Below, in pieces: positions 54,073 to 64,000 of a stretch of 64,000 nucleotides of DNA. Source of the DNA: Leptospira johnsonii (GTDB taxonomy: Bacteria; Spirochaetota; Leptospiria; Leptospirales; Leptospiraceae); NCBI RefSeq assembly GCF_003112675.1, contig NZ_BFAY01000011.1, positions 1,302,001 to 1,366,000 on the forward strand, given 5' to 3'. The notes under the pieces were generated by a model. The model was not told the DNA's origin. It did no database searches and saw only the letters and a list, made by a program, of their open reading frames with translations. Positions within the stretch are counted from its first letter, which is position 1, and each line of letters starts with the position of its first letter. The translations under genes were made by a program, and so were the position numbers.

Positions 54073-56220
54073 TCAATTCGAAAACAATAAAGCCCCTTCC
54101 GAAAATCTAGAAACAATCTCAGATTTTTCCAAATCTCCCAAATTACCGAACTGAGCCGCATCTTCTCTGGAGATCTCAATCCATTGTCTATCTTCTCTTA
54201 AGTCAGCGATCTTAAAGTCCGGCAATCCGCTTTGTCTTACGCCAAGCAATTCTCCAGGACCTCTTAATTTCAGGTCTGCTTCCGATAAGAAGAATCCGTC
54301 GTCAGAATCCACCAAGGCTTGGATCCTATATCTCGCTTCTTCCGTAATTTTGGAGTCGGAGATTAGGATACAAAAACTCTCGTGTTTTCCCCTTCCTACA
54401 CGTCCTCTTAGCTGATGCAATTGGGAGATCCCGAATCTATCCGAATGTTCGATGACCATTACGGAAGCGTTCGGAACATCCACTCCGACTTCTATCACGG
54501 TAGTACTAACTAGGATTTGGATCTCGTTTTGTTGGAATAATTTCATGATCCTATCTTTTTCGGAGGTTTCCATTTTCCCGTGAAGAAGTCCCACTTTGAA
54601 TTCCGGAAAAACATCTTTTCTTAATGTTTCATAGGCTTCTATACAGGATTTCAGATCCGATTTTTCGGATTCTTCTACCAATGGATAAACTATATAACAT
54701 TGTCTTCCTTGGGAGACGTACTTTTGGATGGATTTATAAACTCCGGATCTTTTACTTTCAGTGAACCATAAAGTTTTAATAGGAATTCTACCGGCGGGAC
54801 GATTTTTTAAAGTCACTAATTCTAAATCACCGTATAGAGTAAGACAAAGTGTTCTTGGAATTGGAGTGGCGGTCATTGCGAGAATGTCCGGATTTTTTCC
54901 CTTGGCTCTTAATGTTTCTCTTTGTTCCACTCCGAATTTATGCTGTTCGTCTATGATAGCAAGTCCCAGATCTTTAAAGGTTACATCTTCCTGAAAAACG
55001 CTATGGGTTCCTATGATAAAGAGTGACTCGCCCGTTTTGATCCTGAATATTTTTTCTGCCCTGGTTTTTTTAGGTTCTTTTCCTACTAAAATTTCTATTC
55101 GCAGGAACGGCATATTGCCTAAAAAATTCATTACAGTTTGGTAATGTTGCCTGGCCAAAATTTCTGTAGGAGCCACCATACAAACCTGGACCTGATTGTC
55201 CGTGTATCTGAGAGCAGTGAGAAGTGCTACCAAGGTTTTTCCGGAACCCACATCTCCTTGTAATAGGATAGCGGCCGGGGTATCCTGCTTGGTCCATTCT
55301 GTTATTTTTTCCAGACTTTCTTTTTGGTCCTGTGTCAATTCGAAAGGTAAGTTTTTGATCAGATCCTTTGCGGTTTTAGATTCTGGAAGGGGCCATAAAA
55401 CTCTAGGAACTTTCGCTCTTTGGGAACGTTTGTATTCTATTAGAAGATTAAAATAATATAATTCTTCGTATTTGAATCTGGTCCTTGCTCTTCCTAATTG
55501 CTCATCTTCTGTTGGAAAATGGATCTCATTATAAGCATGGGCCCGATCCATTAGATTTCTTTTTTTGACAACTTGGGCCGGTAGAATTTCCTGAATCTTA
55601 CCTTCTAAAAGTTTTAATGCGTAATGGATGAGTTTGCGAAGTTCTCTGGAATTGAGATGTTCGTCTCTCATCGCTTCCGTGGTGGAATATAAGGGTATAA
55701 TTCTTCCGGTATGAATACTTTCCGGTAAGTCATCTTCTGAGAGATCCGCATTTCCTCCATAGGATAACACTTCGTAATCCGGATGCATGAGTTGGAATCC
55801 TCTGAAATATTCCAGTTTGCCGGTCACAGCTACTAGAATTCCGGGTTGGAAGATCCTGCGGAAAAATTGTATCCCTCTAAAAAAGACTAAACTGATCGGT
55901 TCGTTGTTTTTCGTTTTTGCAGAGACTACTAGTCTGGATTTTTTTCCATGCGCCAGATAAGAATCGATTACTTCCAGAATTAAGGTAACTGATTCTCCTT
56001 GCTTGAGAAGTATGTTTTCCGTTAAGTTCCGATCTAAGTATCTACGAGGAAACCATCCTAAAAGATCTTGGATAGTTTTGATCCCTACGGATTCCAAAAC
56101 CTCCTGCTTTTTAGGGCCAACACCTTTGATGACTCCAATGGAGCTGCTTAGGGAAATCGTAGAATTTTTTTTATCAGAGACCGAGTTCTTCATCCTGGAC
56201 TGGTTTCGGTCGAGGAGCAT
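54073..56220 (-). CDS. recG: ATP-dependent DNA helicase RecG
   Basis: RecG remodels stalled replication forks and Holliday junctions. The 715-residue protein has the N-terminal wedge/OB region (about residues 30-200) and motor motifs GDVGSGKTLVA, DEQHKFGV, TATPIPRT and HSDRFGISQLHQLRGRVGRG. The C-terminal EADLKLRGPGELLGVRQSG is also present. The ATG at 56220 has GAGGAA about 10 nt upstream and overlaps the upstream gene by 47 nt; the ATG at 56193 is an alternative. It is the last gene of a leftward cluster. Confidence 0.96.
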   Translation of the reverse strand: MLLDRNQSRMKNSVSDKKNSTISLSSSIGVIKGVGPKKQEVLESVGIKTIQDLLGWFPRRYLDRNLTENILLKQGESVTLILEVIDSYLAHGKKSRLVVSAKTKNNEPISLVFFRGIQFFRRIFQPGILVAVTGKLEYFRGFQLMHPDYEVLSYGGNADLSEDDLPESIHTGRIIPLYSTTEAMRDEHLNSRELRKLIHYALKLLEGKIQEILPAQVVKKRNLMDRAHAYNEIHFPTEDEQLGRARTRFKYEELYYFNLLIEYKRSQRAKVPRVLWPLPESKTAKDLIKNLPFELTQDQKESLEKITEWTKQDTPAAILLQGDVGSGKTLVALLTALRYTDNQVQVCMVAPTEILARQHYQTVMNFLGNMPFLRIEILVGKEPKKTRAEKIFRIKTGESLFIIGTHSVFQEDVTFKDLGLAIIDEQHKFGVEQRETLRAKGKNPDILAMTATPIPRTLCLTLYGDLELVTLKNRPAGRIPIKTLWFTESKRSGVYKSIQKYVSQGRQCYIVYPLVEESEKSDLKSCIEAYETLRKDVFPEFKVGLLHGKMETSEKDRIMKLFQQNEIQILVSTTVIEVGVDVPNASVMVIEHSDRFGISQLHQLRGRVGRGKHESFCILISDSKITEEARYRIQALVDSDDGFFLSEADLKLRGPGELLGVRQSGLPDFKIADLREDRQWIEISREDAAQFGNLGDLEKSEIVSRFSEGALLFSN

Positions 56221-56569
56221 TTTGTATTACTTCCTCTGGGGCCGAACTCGAATCATCCAATCCTAGGTAACAATAACGGCAACCATAAATCCGTGCTTGC
56301 CGCTTTGCTCCCGGAGTTGCCGGTTCGAAAAGTACTGCGTATAAATATTCATTCTTATCCAAGAACCGACCACATACAGGGCAAAGTCTAGGGCGGGGAA
56401 TATTCGGATCCCAATTTCCACCATATACTTTTCTGGGATTTCCGTACTCGTTGTCTTTAGGCTGTTTGGATGCTTTTTTATCCAGACGTTTTGTATCTAC
56501 AGTATATAGAACATGGAAGAAGATCGCAGCCGCTGCCAAACAAGCGACTAAGGTGAGAAAGGTGATCAT
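56174..56569 (-). CDS. Membrane-anchored zinc-ribbon protein
   Basis: The 131-residue protein has one N-terminal membrane helix (about residues 2-22) and a charged linker. A four-cysteine ribbon of CPVC...CRYC type (about 62-100) probably binds zinc. Function is unknown. It overlaps recG and the nucleotidyltransferase gene (4-nt ATGA), so it is part of the same transcription unit. A location between cytoplasmic nucleic-acid enzymes and the membrane is inferred only. Confidence 0.75.
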   Translation of the reverse strand: MITFLTLVACLAAAAIFFHVLYTVDTKRLDKKASKQPKDNEYGNPRKVYGGNWDPNIPRPRLCPVCGRFLDKNEYLYAVLFEPATPGAKRQARIYGCRYCYLGLDDSSSAPEEVIQNAPRPKPVQDEELGL

Positions 56570-57243
56570 TGTTTTAGATAATCCTTTATTTTCTCCGCCA
56601 TGGAGCCGGGCAATTTTATTCCCTTATCCGCCAATCTTCCCGCGTATTTATGAAAAGAATAAGTATGTTGAGAGGATTTGATAATTCCTTCGAAACATTC
56701 TTCTAAAGATTCGGAAATCTTTTCCCAAAGAGGAAGATTTTCCGAGATCATGTTCTCATATTTGTGGAGAAGTCTACGATTCACTCCTCTACAAATGGAT
56801 CTATAAAAACAAAAACGTATGAGTAAGGCAGAATCTGCATTCTTATCTTTTATATCCTTTTCCAATTGGTTCAGGTTGATGGAGTCCACGATTTCCAATT
56901 TATAAGCCTGAGAGCTATGTTCAAAGGTCACAAGATTCAGGAACATATGTTTAAACAGGGAAATTTTATAACAGTTTTCCAGTCCACATTCTCCCATTTT
57001 ACCTTCTTCACATCTCGTATACATTACTATATCCGTGTCGGAATCGGTAGTGGCTTGGCCGAAATTCAAAGAACCCAAGATATCGAATGCTACCTCGTCT
57101 CCTCCATAGTTGATGAGTTTATTGAATTTTTTGAAATCTTCGATTCTCTCTCTGGAGACTCCTGTCTCGTGAGATCTGAAAAACTTTTTTAGACCTACAA
57201 ATTTTATGATATTGGAGTTTGAACTGAGTTTTGGAAGGGTCAT
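56566..57243 (-). CDS. Nucleotidyltransferase-fold protein
   Basis: The protein of about 225 residues contains GSLNFGQATTDSDTDIVMYT. This matches the Gly-Ser plus spaced Asp-x-Asp motif of polymerase-beta-like nucleotidyltransferases, which bind the metal. A nearby cysteine cluster (CEEGKMGECGLENC) is unusual and could bind zinc or be structural. Substrate is unknown; candidates range from RNA ends to proteins and small molecules. The ATG at 57243 is 4 nt after the phosphoesterase stop; longer in-frame starts (to 57300) would overlap that gene. Confidence 0.72.
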   Translation of the reverse strand: MTLPKLSSNSNIIKFVGLKKFFRSHETGVSRERIEDFKKFNKLINYGGDEVAFDILGSLNFGQATTDSDTDIVMYTRCEEGKMGECGLENCYKISLFKHMFLNLVTFEHSSQAYKLEIVDSINLNQLEKDIKDKNADSALLIRFCFYRSICRGVNRRLLHKYENMISENLPLWEKISESLEECFEGIIKSSQHTYSFHKYAGRLADKGIKLPGSMAEKIKDYLKQ

Positions 57244-57247
57244 AAAG

Positions 57248-58246
<999 letters not shown>

Positions 58247-58339
58247 TTGGACTTATCCTAAATTTTATGTTAAACGACTAAAGCCGTTCGACCCTTTCTA
58301 TACTGATTCTCGAAAAACACGCGATAATGTCCAATCTTT

Positions 58340-59032
58340 CTAATCCCTCCACAGCATGAGCATGCTGTCTTCGTTCTCCGAAATCGGTTCTATCCTCAGA
58401 TAGTCCGGACCAAAAAAATCCAATAACGGTTTTAAGATCGTATTGGAACGCACAAATAAGAATACATTTCCTTTTTCAGGGATTACTTTTTGGACAGTAA
58501 CAGCTCCTGCAACTTCCGGAATTTCCGCTAAAAAATAATTCAGATCGACTCTGATCTCATTTCCTACTTCCGTAAGGGATAATATTTCCGGAATTTCCTC
58601 GACTATTTCTTCTAAAATTAATTTTCGATGGAATTTGAAAACTTTAGAGAAAATTCGTATCGGATCAACGGACCTTGGGTTATGATCATAGAGTCTAAAC
58701 GCTTCTATCCTAAATACTACTCTGTTTCCATCTACCTTTACAGGTCGTAAAGAGAGTTTGTATCTGATATGATTCGTTCTTAAAATTTTAGACCAGGCCA
58801 GTCCTCGGATGGAATAATGTCCGGAAAGGTATAAAACACCTCTACCGGAATCCATCACTAGGGATTCCAGGTCTTCCGTCCCCTCTACCACTTTTTTTTG
58901 CAGAACCTTATTCAAAGAATGAAGTAAAACTGCGATCCTGTAATTGCTCTTTAAGGCTTTTTCTTCGAAGGAATTTTTTCCCGTCAGAAAATCTAAAAGA
59001 TTGAATCCCGAAAGTTTCCGCAAATCGAGCAT
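58340..59032 (-). CDS. Conserved hypothetical protein
   Basis: This 230-residue protein is not recognised. There is no signal peptide or membrane helix. It is strand-rich with long hydrophobic runs (VLYLSGHYSIRGLAWSKILRTNHIRYKLSLRPVKVDGNRVVFRIEAFRLYDHNP) and a helical N-terminus. It could be a lipid- or ligand-binding fold. It heads the leftward cluster containing the phosphoesterase. It is divergent from gpsA, with about 170 bp between the starts. Confidence 0.68.
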   Translation of the reverse strand: MLDLRKLSGFNLLDFLTGKNSFEEKALKSNYRIAVLLHSLNKVLQKKVVEGTEDLESLVMDSGRGVLYLSGHYSIRGLAWSKILRTNHIRYKLSLRPVKVDGNRVVFRIEAFRLYDHNPRSVDPIRIFSKVFKFHRKLILEEIVEEIPEILSLTEVGNEIRVDLNYFLAEIPEVAGAVTVQKVIPEKGNVFLFVRSNTILKPLLDFFGPDYLRIEPISENEDSMLMLWRD

Positions 59033-59201
59033 GGAAGAACAAAGTTAATCCTTCGGATTCGGTCGGTAAACTTCATTTCTATTTTATACCAAAATAAGAA
59101 TGGAAAGGCCCTCCTATTTCCCTCCTTTTTTTTCCTTGCCGTTTAGGCTTTCCAGGTCAGGATCATCACTCCTTAGGGTTAGTCGGGGAAAAGGATATCT
59201 C

Positions 59202-60203
59202 ATGCAAATCGGCGTTATCGGATCTGGGAGTTTTGGTTCTTCTTTAGGAGTGCTGCTGGCGGACAAAGGTTATGAGGTTACCATTTGGGGAAGGAACTCC
59301 GACCTCATCCGAGAGATCAATGAGAACCATAGGAACGAAAAATATCTGCCTGGGATAGATCTTCCTAAAAATTTAAAAGGAAGTACTAGTTTAGAAGAAG
59401 CCGTCAGAGACAAGGACATGATTGTTTCCGCTCCTCCTTCTCACGCGATCACCGATATTTTAAAAGAGATTAAATCTTTCCTTCCTGAAAAGGCGCCTAT
59501 TGTTTCTGCAAGTAAAGGAATAGAGAATGGAAGTCTCAGACTGGTTTCCGAAATTTTTGAAGCGGAACTTCCAGGAAAATTTCACAGCAGATTATCTTAT
59601 CTTTCCGGCCCTAGTTTTGCAAAAGAGTTGGTCAGACGTGTGCCAACGATAGTGAGCATTGCTTCTAAAAACGAAGCAACAGCAAGAAAGGTGCAGGAAA
59701 TATTCAGTTTCACTTATTTTAGGACTTATTGGACCCCCGATGTTGTAGGAGTAGAAGTAGGCGGATCCTTAAAGAATGTGATCGCGATTGCTGCAGGTGT
59801 TTCCGACGGATTAGGATTCGGACAAAATACAAGAGCCGCTTTGATCACCAGAGGACTAACCGAGATATCCAGACTAGGAGTCAAATTAGGAGCCGATCCT
59901 CTTACTTTCTTAGGTCCATCCGGAATGGGAGATCTGATCTTAACCTGTTGTGGAGATGCCTCTAGAAACAGGACTGTAGGTTTTAGATTGGGGAAAGGAG
60001 AGAGCCTGGATTCTATTTTAGGCGGTATGGTAGAAGTTGCAGAAGGGGTAAAAACCGCAAAAAGTGGATTCGAATTATCCCAGAAATTAGGCATAGAAAT
60101 GGCCATCACTACCGAGGTGTATAAAATGCTTTACGAGCATAAGAATCCGAAGGAGGTTGTTAGAGATTTAATGGGCCGTGACTTAAAAAGAGAAGGTCTA
60201 TAA
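59202..60203 (+). CDS. gpsA: Glycerol-3-phosphate dehydrogenase [NAD(P)+]
   Basis: GpsA reduces dihydroxyacetone phosphate to sn-glycerol 3-phosphate for phospholipids. The 333-residue protein has the Rossmann motif [16 protein letters not shown] at the N-terminus. [47 protein letters not shown] and GDLILTC are the other family landmarks. The frame is open from 59100, but the ATG at 59202 with AAGGA 8 nt upstream begins the family core. Confidence 0.96.
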   Translation: MQIGVIGSGSFGSSLGVLLADKGYEVTIWGRNSDLIREINENHRNEKYLPGIDLPKNLKGSTSLEEAVRDKDMIVSAPPSHAITDILKEIKSFLPEKAPIVSASKGIENGSLRLVSEIFEAELPGKFHSRLSYLSGPSFAKELVRRVPTIVSIASKNEATARKVQEIFSFTYFRTYWTPDVVGVEVGGSLKNVIAIAAGVSDGLGFGQNTRAALITRGLTEISRLGVKLGADPLTFLGPSGMGDLILTCCGDASRNRTVGFRLGKGESLDSILGGMVEVAEGVKTAKSGFELSQKLGIEMAITTEVYKMLYEHKNPKEVVRDLMGRDLKREGL

Positions 60204-60230
60204 ACCGGACTTAAATCGCGATCGATTCCC

Positions 60231-62879
60231 TTGCAAAATGCAATTTTAAATATTCGTAAAGTAGGCCGCATAAGCCTAATTTTTAAGTATATTCCATTTT
60301 TATTAATTTCATTCTGTTCTTTTTGCACATCTCTTTCCGCTCAGGCGCGCAATGACTACGGTTGGACCGGTTCTCCGGGTAATTTTTATCTTTTGATGGA
60401 CGGCAAGAACGTTCTTACAAAGGAAACCGATTTTAATTCTTTTCCGGAAGGTCTAAGCGGTGTCCAAAAATCGGAGTTTGCTCTTTTAGCGGGAGAATAT
60501 TTACTTCTTAATAAAGATTCTGGAAAATTCTCCAATCTGATCAATACTATCCGAAAGGAAAAAGATCTAGGCTTTGCAGAAGCTCTTCTGCTTTATTTCC
60601 AAGATATCTACTTCTCCAAAAAAACAAACGGAGAAAGTTCCCTAAAAGCATGGAGTCCTCCTGCAGGAGATACTTATCAAAAAGAATTGGTAGAATCTAC
60701 CCGTAACGTTCTTCTTTATAAAAAACCTGCAGATAAGATCAAATGTTCTCCTAAAAAGCAATATTATTCACTTTGTAGAATGCTCCGACTCGGAAGTTAT
60801 CTAGCGGATTTTAAACTTTCGGATCCGAACCATGATAGGGAATATACAAATCTGCAAAGAATACTTTCGCCTTTTCCCGGGATCAGCGATCCGGAGGAGA
60901 AGGAATTAAAACATATTCCTTTCCTATCTAATTTTCTACCGAATATTTCGGATTATCTTTCCGAATTGGGATTTGCCAGAGACGCGATCCAATTTTCTAA
61001 AATAGGGATAGTTTCGGAAAATCTGGGTGGAAGGATGCTATCTCATTCTTATGAAAAATTAGCTTACTATTACTTGGTAGATGGAGATCCGAATTCCGCC
61101 GAAAAAGTTTTAAAGTATATCATAGAGAGACAAGGGGAGATGGCTCCCGCGTATAAAAATTCATTATATCTGAAGTTAGGAACTCTTGCCTATTTGCAAG
61201 GTGAGCCTGCAAGAGCTTTGGAATATTATTTAAATTTGGATTTTTTACATTGGTCTACTAAGATACTTCATCCTTTTTTGGGAGAACCTATCTCAATCAA
61301 TAGCGCTCGTGACTTGGTGTCTATCGCCGTTTGGAAATCCAAAAATTCTCACAAAGCGGTAGATGCGCTACAATCAGTCAGTACCCCTAAAAATCTTACA
61401 GAAGACGATCTATTTACTAAATTAAGGATTATTCAAATACTTTCGGAAGACGAACCGGAAGTAGCTTCCAAGCTTGCGATGGATTTAAGTTTTCTCGCAC
61501 AAAGTAAGGGATGGAGACGAGTGGAATATTCCGCCACATTACTGCATGGATTTTTACAGTTAAAAACCAATAATCTCAGAAAAGCGATTATCGAGTTCAC
61601 CAAAGCTGGCGGTATTTTAAAGGAAGACCCTTCTTATAAAGAGGAATGGATCCGCTTGAACGGGTTATTTCTTTCTCATAAAGAATCCTCGAATCTCAGA
61701 GGAGTAAAAAGTTTCTTAGATCAGGCTCTTAAGATTTCTGCTTCCGGTGTTACGGACGATAAAACTTTCGAGATCAAAAATTACCTGCCTCTTTCCTTCG
61801 GAAGTAAAAGTTTAGAGAACTCCGCTATAGATTTTTATGCAAGACATGGTTATACGAACGATCTACTTTCTTTCATGATCCATTACGAGGAAAATTCCGA
61901 ACTTCAGGAGGATGATTCTCCTCCTGACCTTGCGATCCTCAAGACTCATATTAGAATTTCTAGATATAAAGGATTTTATCCTCCCGGAAGAGAGCCTTGG
62001 AAATCCGCTTGGTCTGAGATGAGAACCAAAGAGTCCGCTCGAATTAAAGAAGAATCAGACCCGCTCAAAAATGCAAATTTTAAAAAGTTAACTCATCCAT
62101 TGATCGCAATTTTTGTGAAGGACAAGAGAGTATTTTTATTTCATAAAGATGGAGATTCTTCCGAGTTGGAAGCGAGAGAGCTGAATACGGACAATCCTTC
62201 CAGTTATACCGCTCAATCTGCGTTGAGAAGTACGATGGAATCCTTTGCCAAAAAAGAGAAAATCCAGATTTATTTGAATTCTCCCGGAGTAGAAGCAGCT
62301 GAATACTTAAGAAAAGAGTTTCCCGACTCTGAGATCAAATTATTCCTTAGATTCGATAAAAGGGACGAGTCGGATTCCGCTAAAAAAGTTTTCGGTCCTG
62401 CTTGTGAGAATCTTTTCCCTAAGAACCTTCCGGAAGGAGAGGGGCATTTAGGTTGGCAATCTTTTCCATTACAATATTATGATGGATCTAAATTGCTCCA
62501 GGGGAAGTCGGCATTACTCGTTTGGAACATGAAGGTGACTTCTAAATCTCCTAACGGACTTCGGGATTATGAATGGTCTTGTGGATCCGATTCTATTTCT
62601 TTCCGAAAGGCGAAACGTAGATTGGATTTTCGGAATTTACCTGATAGGATCGCATTCACTAAGGATTCACTTAACGGTTCTGGCTGGGGAGATAAATCAG
62701 AAGATTTTCTGGACTGGGCCAGGTTTTGGTTATCCGCAGGAACTTCTCGCCTGTACTTTGTTAAATATTGGAATCCCGAGTCGGAATCCGACATAAATTT
62801 ATTAGAAAGACTCGCAAATGAAAATGGGGACCCAAATCTGAATTCCAGAGTCCTAAAAATGGTTCGAAACGCTGAATAA
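60231..62879 (+). CDS. Exported TPR protein with CHAT-like C-terminal domain
   Basis: The 882-residue protein has a likely signal peptide (about residues 15-40, ISLIFKYIPFLLISFCSFCTSLSAQA). A long helical region follows with TPR-like repeats, such as RMLSHSYEKLAYYYLVDGDPNSAEKVLKYIIERQG and SLYLKLGTLAYLQGEPARALEYYLNL. The C-terminal 250 residues resemble CHAT protease-like domains, especially SAGTSRLYFVKYWNPE, which aligns with the G-A-x-x-V-x-x-x-W motif. The catalytic His and Cys are not evident. The start is the TTG at 60231; no ribosome site is clear. Function is unknown. Confidence 0.75.
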   Translation: MQNAILNIRKVGRISLIFKYIPFLLISFCSFCTSLSAQARNDYGWTGSPGNFYLLMDGKNVLTKETDFNSFPEGLSGVQKSEFALLAGEYLLLNKDSGKFSNLINTIRKEKDLGFAEALLLYFQDIYFSKKTNGESSLKAWSPPAGDTYQKELVESTRNVLLYKKPADKIKCSPKKQYYSLCRMLRLGSYLADFKLSDPNHDREYTNLQRILSPFPGISDPEEKELKHIPFLSNFLPNISDYLSELGFARDAIQFSKIGIVSENLGGRMLSHSYEKLAYYYLVDGDPNSAEKVLKYIIERQGEMAPAYKNSLYLKLGTLAYLQGEPARALEYYLNLDFLHWSTKILHPFLGEPISINSARDLVSIAVWKSKNSHKAVDALQSVSTPKNLTEDDLFTKLRIIQILSEDEPEVASKLAMDLSFLAQSKGWRRVEYSATLLHGFLQLKTNNLRKAIIEFTKAGGILKEDPSYKEEWIRLNGLFLSHKESSNLRGVKSFLDQALKISASGVTDDKTFEIKNYLPLSFGSKSLENSAIDFYARHGYTNDLLSFMIHYEENSELQEDDSPPDLAILKTHIRISRYKGFYPPGREPWKSAWSEMRTKESARIKEESDPLKNANFKKLTHPLIAIFVKDKRVFLFHKDGDSSELEARELNTDNPSSYTAQSALRSTMESFAKKEKIQIYLNSPGVEAAEYLRKEFPDSEIKLFLRFDKRDESDSAKKVFGPACENLFPKNLPEGEGHLGWQSFPLQYYDGSKLLQGKSALLVWNMKVTSKSPNGLRDYEWSCGSDSISFRKAKRRLDFRNLPDRIAFTKDSLNGSGWGDKSEDFLDWARFWLSAGTSRLYFVKYWNPESESDINLLERLANENGDPNLNSRVLKMVRNAE

Positions 62880-63096
62880 CCTGCTTTCACGTAGTTCGGT
62901 AAAAGGGGAAATTTTCATTTTTTCGTCTCCAAAACACTCGACAATGCATCGTTTTTCATGGATGGTATCTTAGATAGATGGACCCCGACAGTAGAAGCCG
63001 GATTTTTCCGGACCAAAGCGACCTTTTTCCCACCTTGTTTTATTCTTTCGATCTAGCAATCTGCCTAAATCTTACATTCGGAAGATCTTGCCGTTA

Positions 63097-64000
63097 ATGG
63101 ATGTGATTGGATTTTTCGTAATTCTTCTTCTTATTTTTGCAAACGGATTCTTCGTCTCCGCAGAATTCGCCCTGGTTTCGATTAGACCTTCTCGTTTGGA
63201 AGAACTGATCAGAGACGGCAGACCTATGGCTGCCCTGACTAAAAAAGCGGCCAGCATGTTGAACGATATGCTCTCCGTTTGTCAGGTGGGGATCACGATC
63301 GCGAGTTTACTTTTAGGTTGGGTGGGAGAAGGTTATCTTTCCAGTTGGATAGAGCCTATTTTTCATTATGCAGGCTATCCTGATTCTGACTTAACGATTC
63401 ATGGGGTTGCGGTTGCGATCTCGTTTGCATTGATCACATTTTTGCATATTCTTTTGGGGGAACTTCTTCCTAAAACGGTTGCGATCCAAAAGACTGAAAC
63501 AATGGCTTTGGTGACAAGCGCTCCTATATTCTTCTTTTATTATTTGTTTTTCCCTATTACGTTTTTCTTAAATGGAATAACTTCTTTTATCTTGAAAAGG
63601 ATCGGGTTTAAGGAAGATTCTCATCGTATTATCCATTCTCCCGAAGAGTTGATGATCCTGATCCAAGAACAGAACAAACAGGGAAATATAGACCAAGAAG
63701 AATTCCAGATCATCCAAAATACTTTCCAGTTCTCTGAACATTTGGCAAAGGATGTGATGACTCACCGACTCAGTATTGTGGGAATTCCTGCGGACAGTCA
63801 AATGGATGGAGTTCTTTCTATCATCGCAGAACATCATTTTTCCAGATATCCTGTGTATGATGGAACTACTGACAATATTGTAGGTATCATTCACGTTCAG
63901 GCTTTTCTTGCATGGCTTTCCGAATCTAAGCGGAACAAAAAGGCAAAGGTCACTACGATCATGCAGCCTCCTATTGTGGTTCCGGAAGGTATGTCTATAG
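63097..64000 (+). CDS. CNNM/CorC-type hemolysin-family protein (3' end cut by the window)
   Basis: The frame stays open to the last base (301 codons plus one base), so only the N-terminal part is seen. It starts [34 protein letters not shown], the DUF21/CNNM membrane domain opening. The segments [37 protein letters not shown] and [17 protein letters not shown] follow, spanning about four membrane helices. CBS-domain sequence begins near [16 protein letters not shown] and [10 protein letters not shown]. Family members are linked to Mg2+ or Co2+ efflux and resistance. The ATG at 63097 has GGAAG upstream. Confidence 0.9.
   Translation, partial: MDVIGFFVILLLIFANGFFVSAEFALVSIRPSRLEELIRDGRPMAALTKKAASMLNDMLSVCQVGITIASLLLGWVGEGYLSSWIEPIFHYAGYPDSDLTIHGVAVAISFALITFLHILLGELLPKTVAIQKTETMALVTSAPIFFFYYLFFPITFFLNGITSFILKRIGFKEDSHRIIHSPEELMILIQEQNKQGNIDQEEFQIIQNTFQFSEHLAKDVMTHRLSIVGIPADSQMDGVLSIIAEHHFSRYPVYDGTTDNIVGIIHVQAFLAWLSESKRNKKAKVTTIMQPPIVVPEGMSI

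Overview
The window is an ordinary chromosomal stretch of a Leptospira-type spirochete. The evidence is a flagellar coiling protein (FcpA) homologue, a solitary 5S rRNA gene not linked to 16S or 23S, spirochete-style lipoproteins, a stand-alone lpxA and a gcvT-gcvH-gcvP operon, all in moderately AT-rich DNA. I see no transposase, phage gene, integrase, CRISPR array or other sign of a recent mobile element. The species cannot be fixed from sequence alone.

Layout. 1-8.3 kb: mazG with an extra C-terminal domain, a DUF6580-like membrane protein, a predicted outer-membrane barrel, a small CDF-tail-like protein, a LOG-family hydrolase, an ankyrin protein overlapping an AEC transporter gene, an M23 peptidase, tRNA-Thr(CGT) and a DUF2889 protein. 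8.4-13.3 kb: a short-chain dehydrogenase, a SUMF1-fold protein and a hybrid histidine kinase. 13.4-20.1 kb: queE with a RapA-like SNF2 helicase, then pheT and a gamma-carbonic-anhydrase-like protein. 20.1-26.9 kb: a double-domain hemerythrin with an FNR-like box and a hairpin over its Shine-Dalgarno, two DUF3052 paralogues (one with a histone-H1-like tail), an oxidase subunit IV-like protein, an ATP-grasp-like protein and secreted proteins of unknown role. 27-30.3 kb: a UMF1-type transporter, then a BFD-like ferredoxin, a RibD-C reductase and a GT51 transglycosylase. 30.4-31.9 kb: 5S rRNA, a candidate structured ncRNA with its own promoter and terminator, and a secreted Lys/Asp/Ser repeat protein.

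31.9-36.3 kb: the glycine cleavage operon. 36.5-44.9 kb: a thioesterase-like protein, a ceramidase-like lipoprotein, a GlcG/HbpS protein behind a structured leader, a methyltransferase-like protein, a dienelactone hydrolase, a quinone oxidoreductase, ispA and tlyA. 44.9-48 kb: a Baeyer-Villiger-like monooxygenase and fcpA. 48-52.7 kb: an operon of a DnaC-like ATPase, folK, panB and DAHP synthase, then an orphan HPt protein and lpxA. 52.7-59 kb: a VanY-type peptidase, a small lipoprotein, and a tight leftward cluster of metallophosphoesterase, nucleotidyltransferase, zinc-ribbon protein and recG. 59.2-64 kb: gpsA, a TPR protein with a CHAT-like C-terminus, and a CNNM/CorC-type protein cut by the window end.

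The most interesting unexplained material is non-coding. It comprises the candidate ncRNA at 30.88-31.03 kb; leaders whose Shine-Dalgarno lies in a hairpin (hemerythrin, DUF2889); a consensus-like promoter inside an 11-bp inverted repeat before the HbpS-like gene; and perfect palindromes before the DUF3052/H1-tail gene. The best protein-level lead is the nucleotidyltransferase-phosphoesterase pair upstream of recG.
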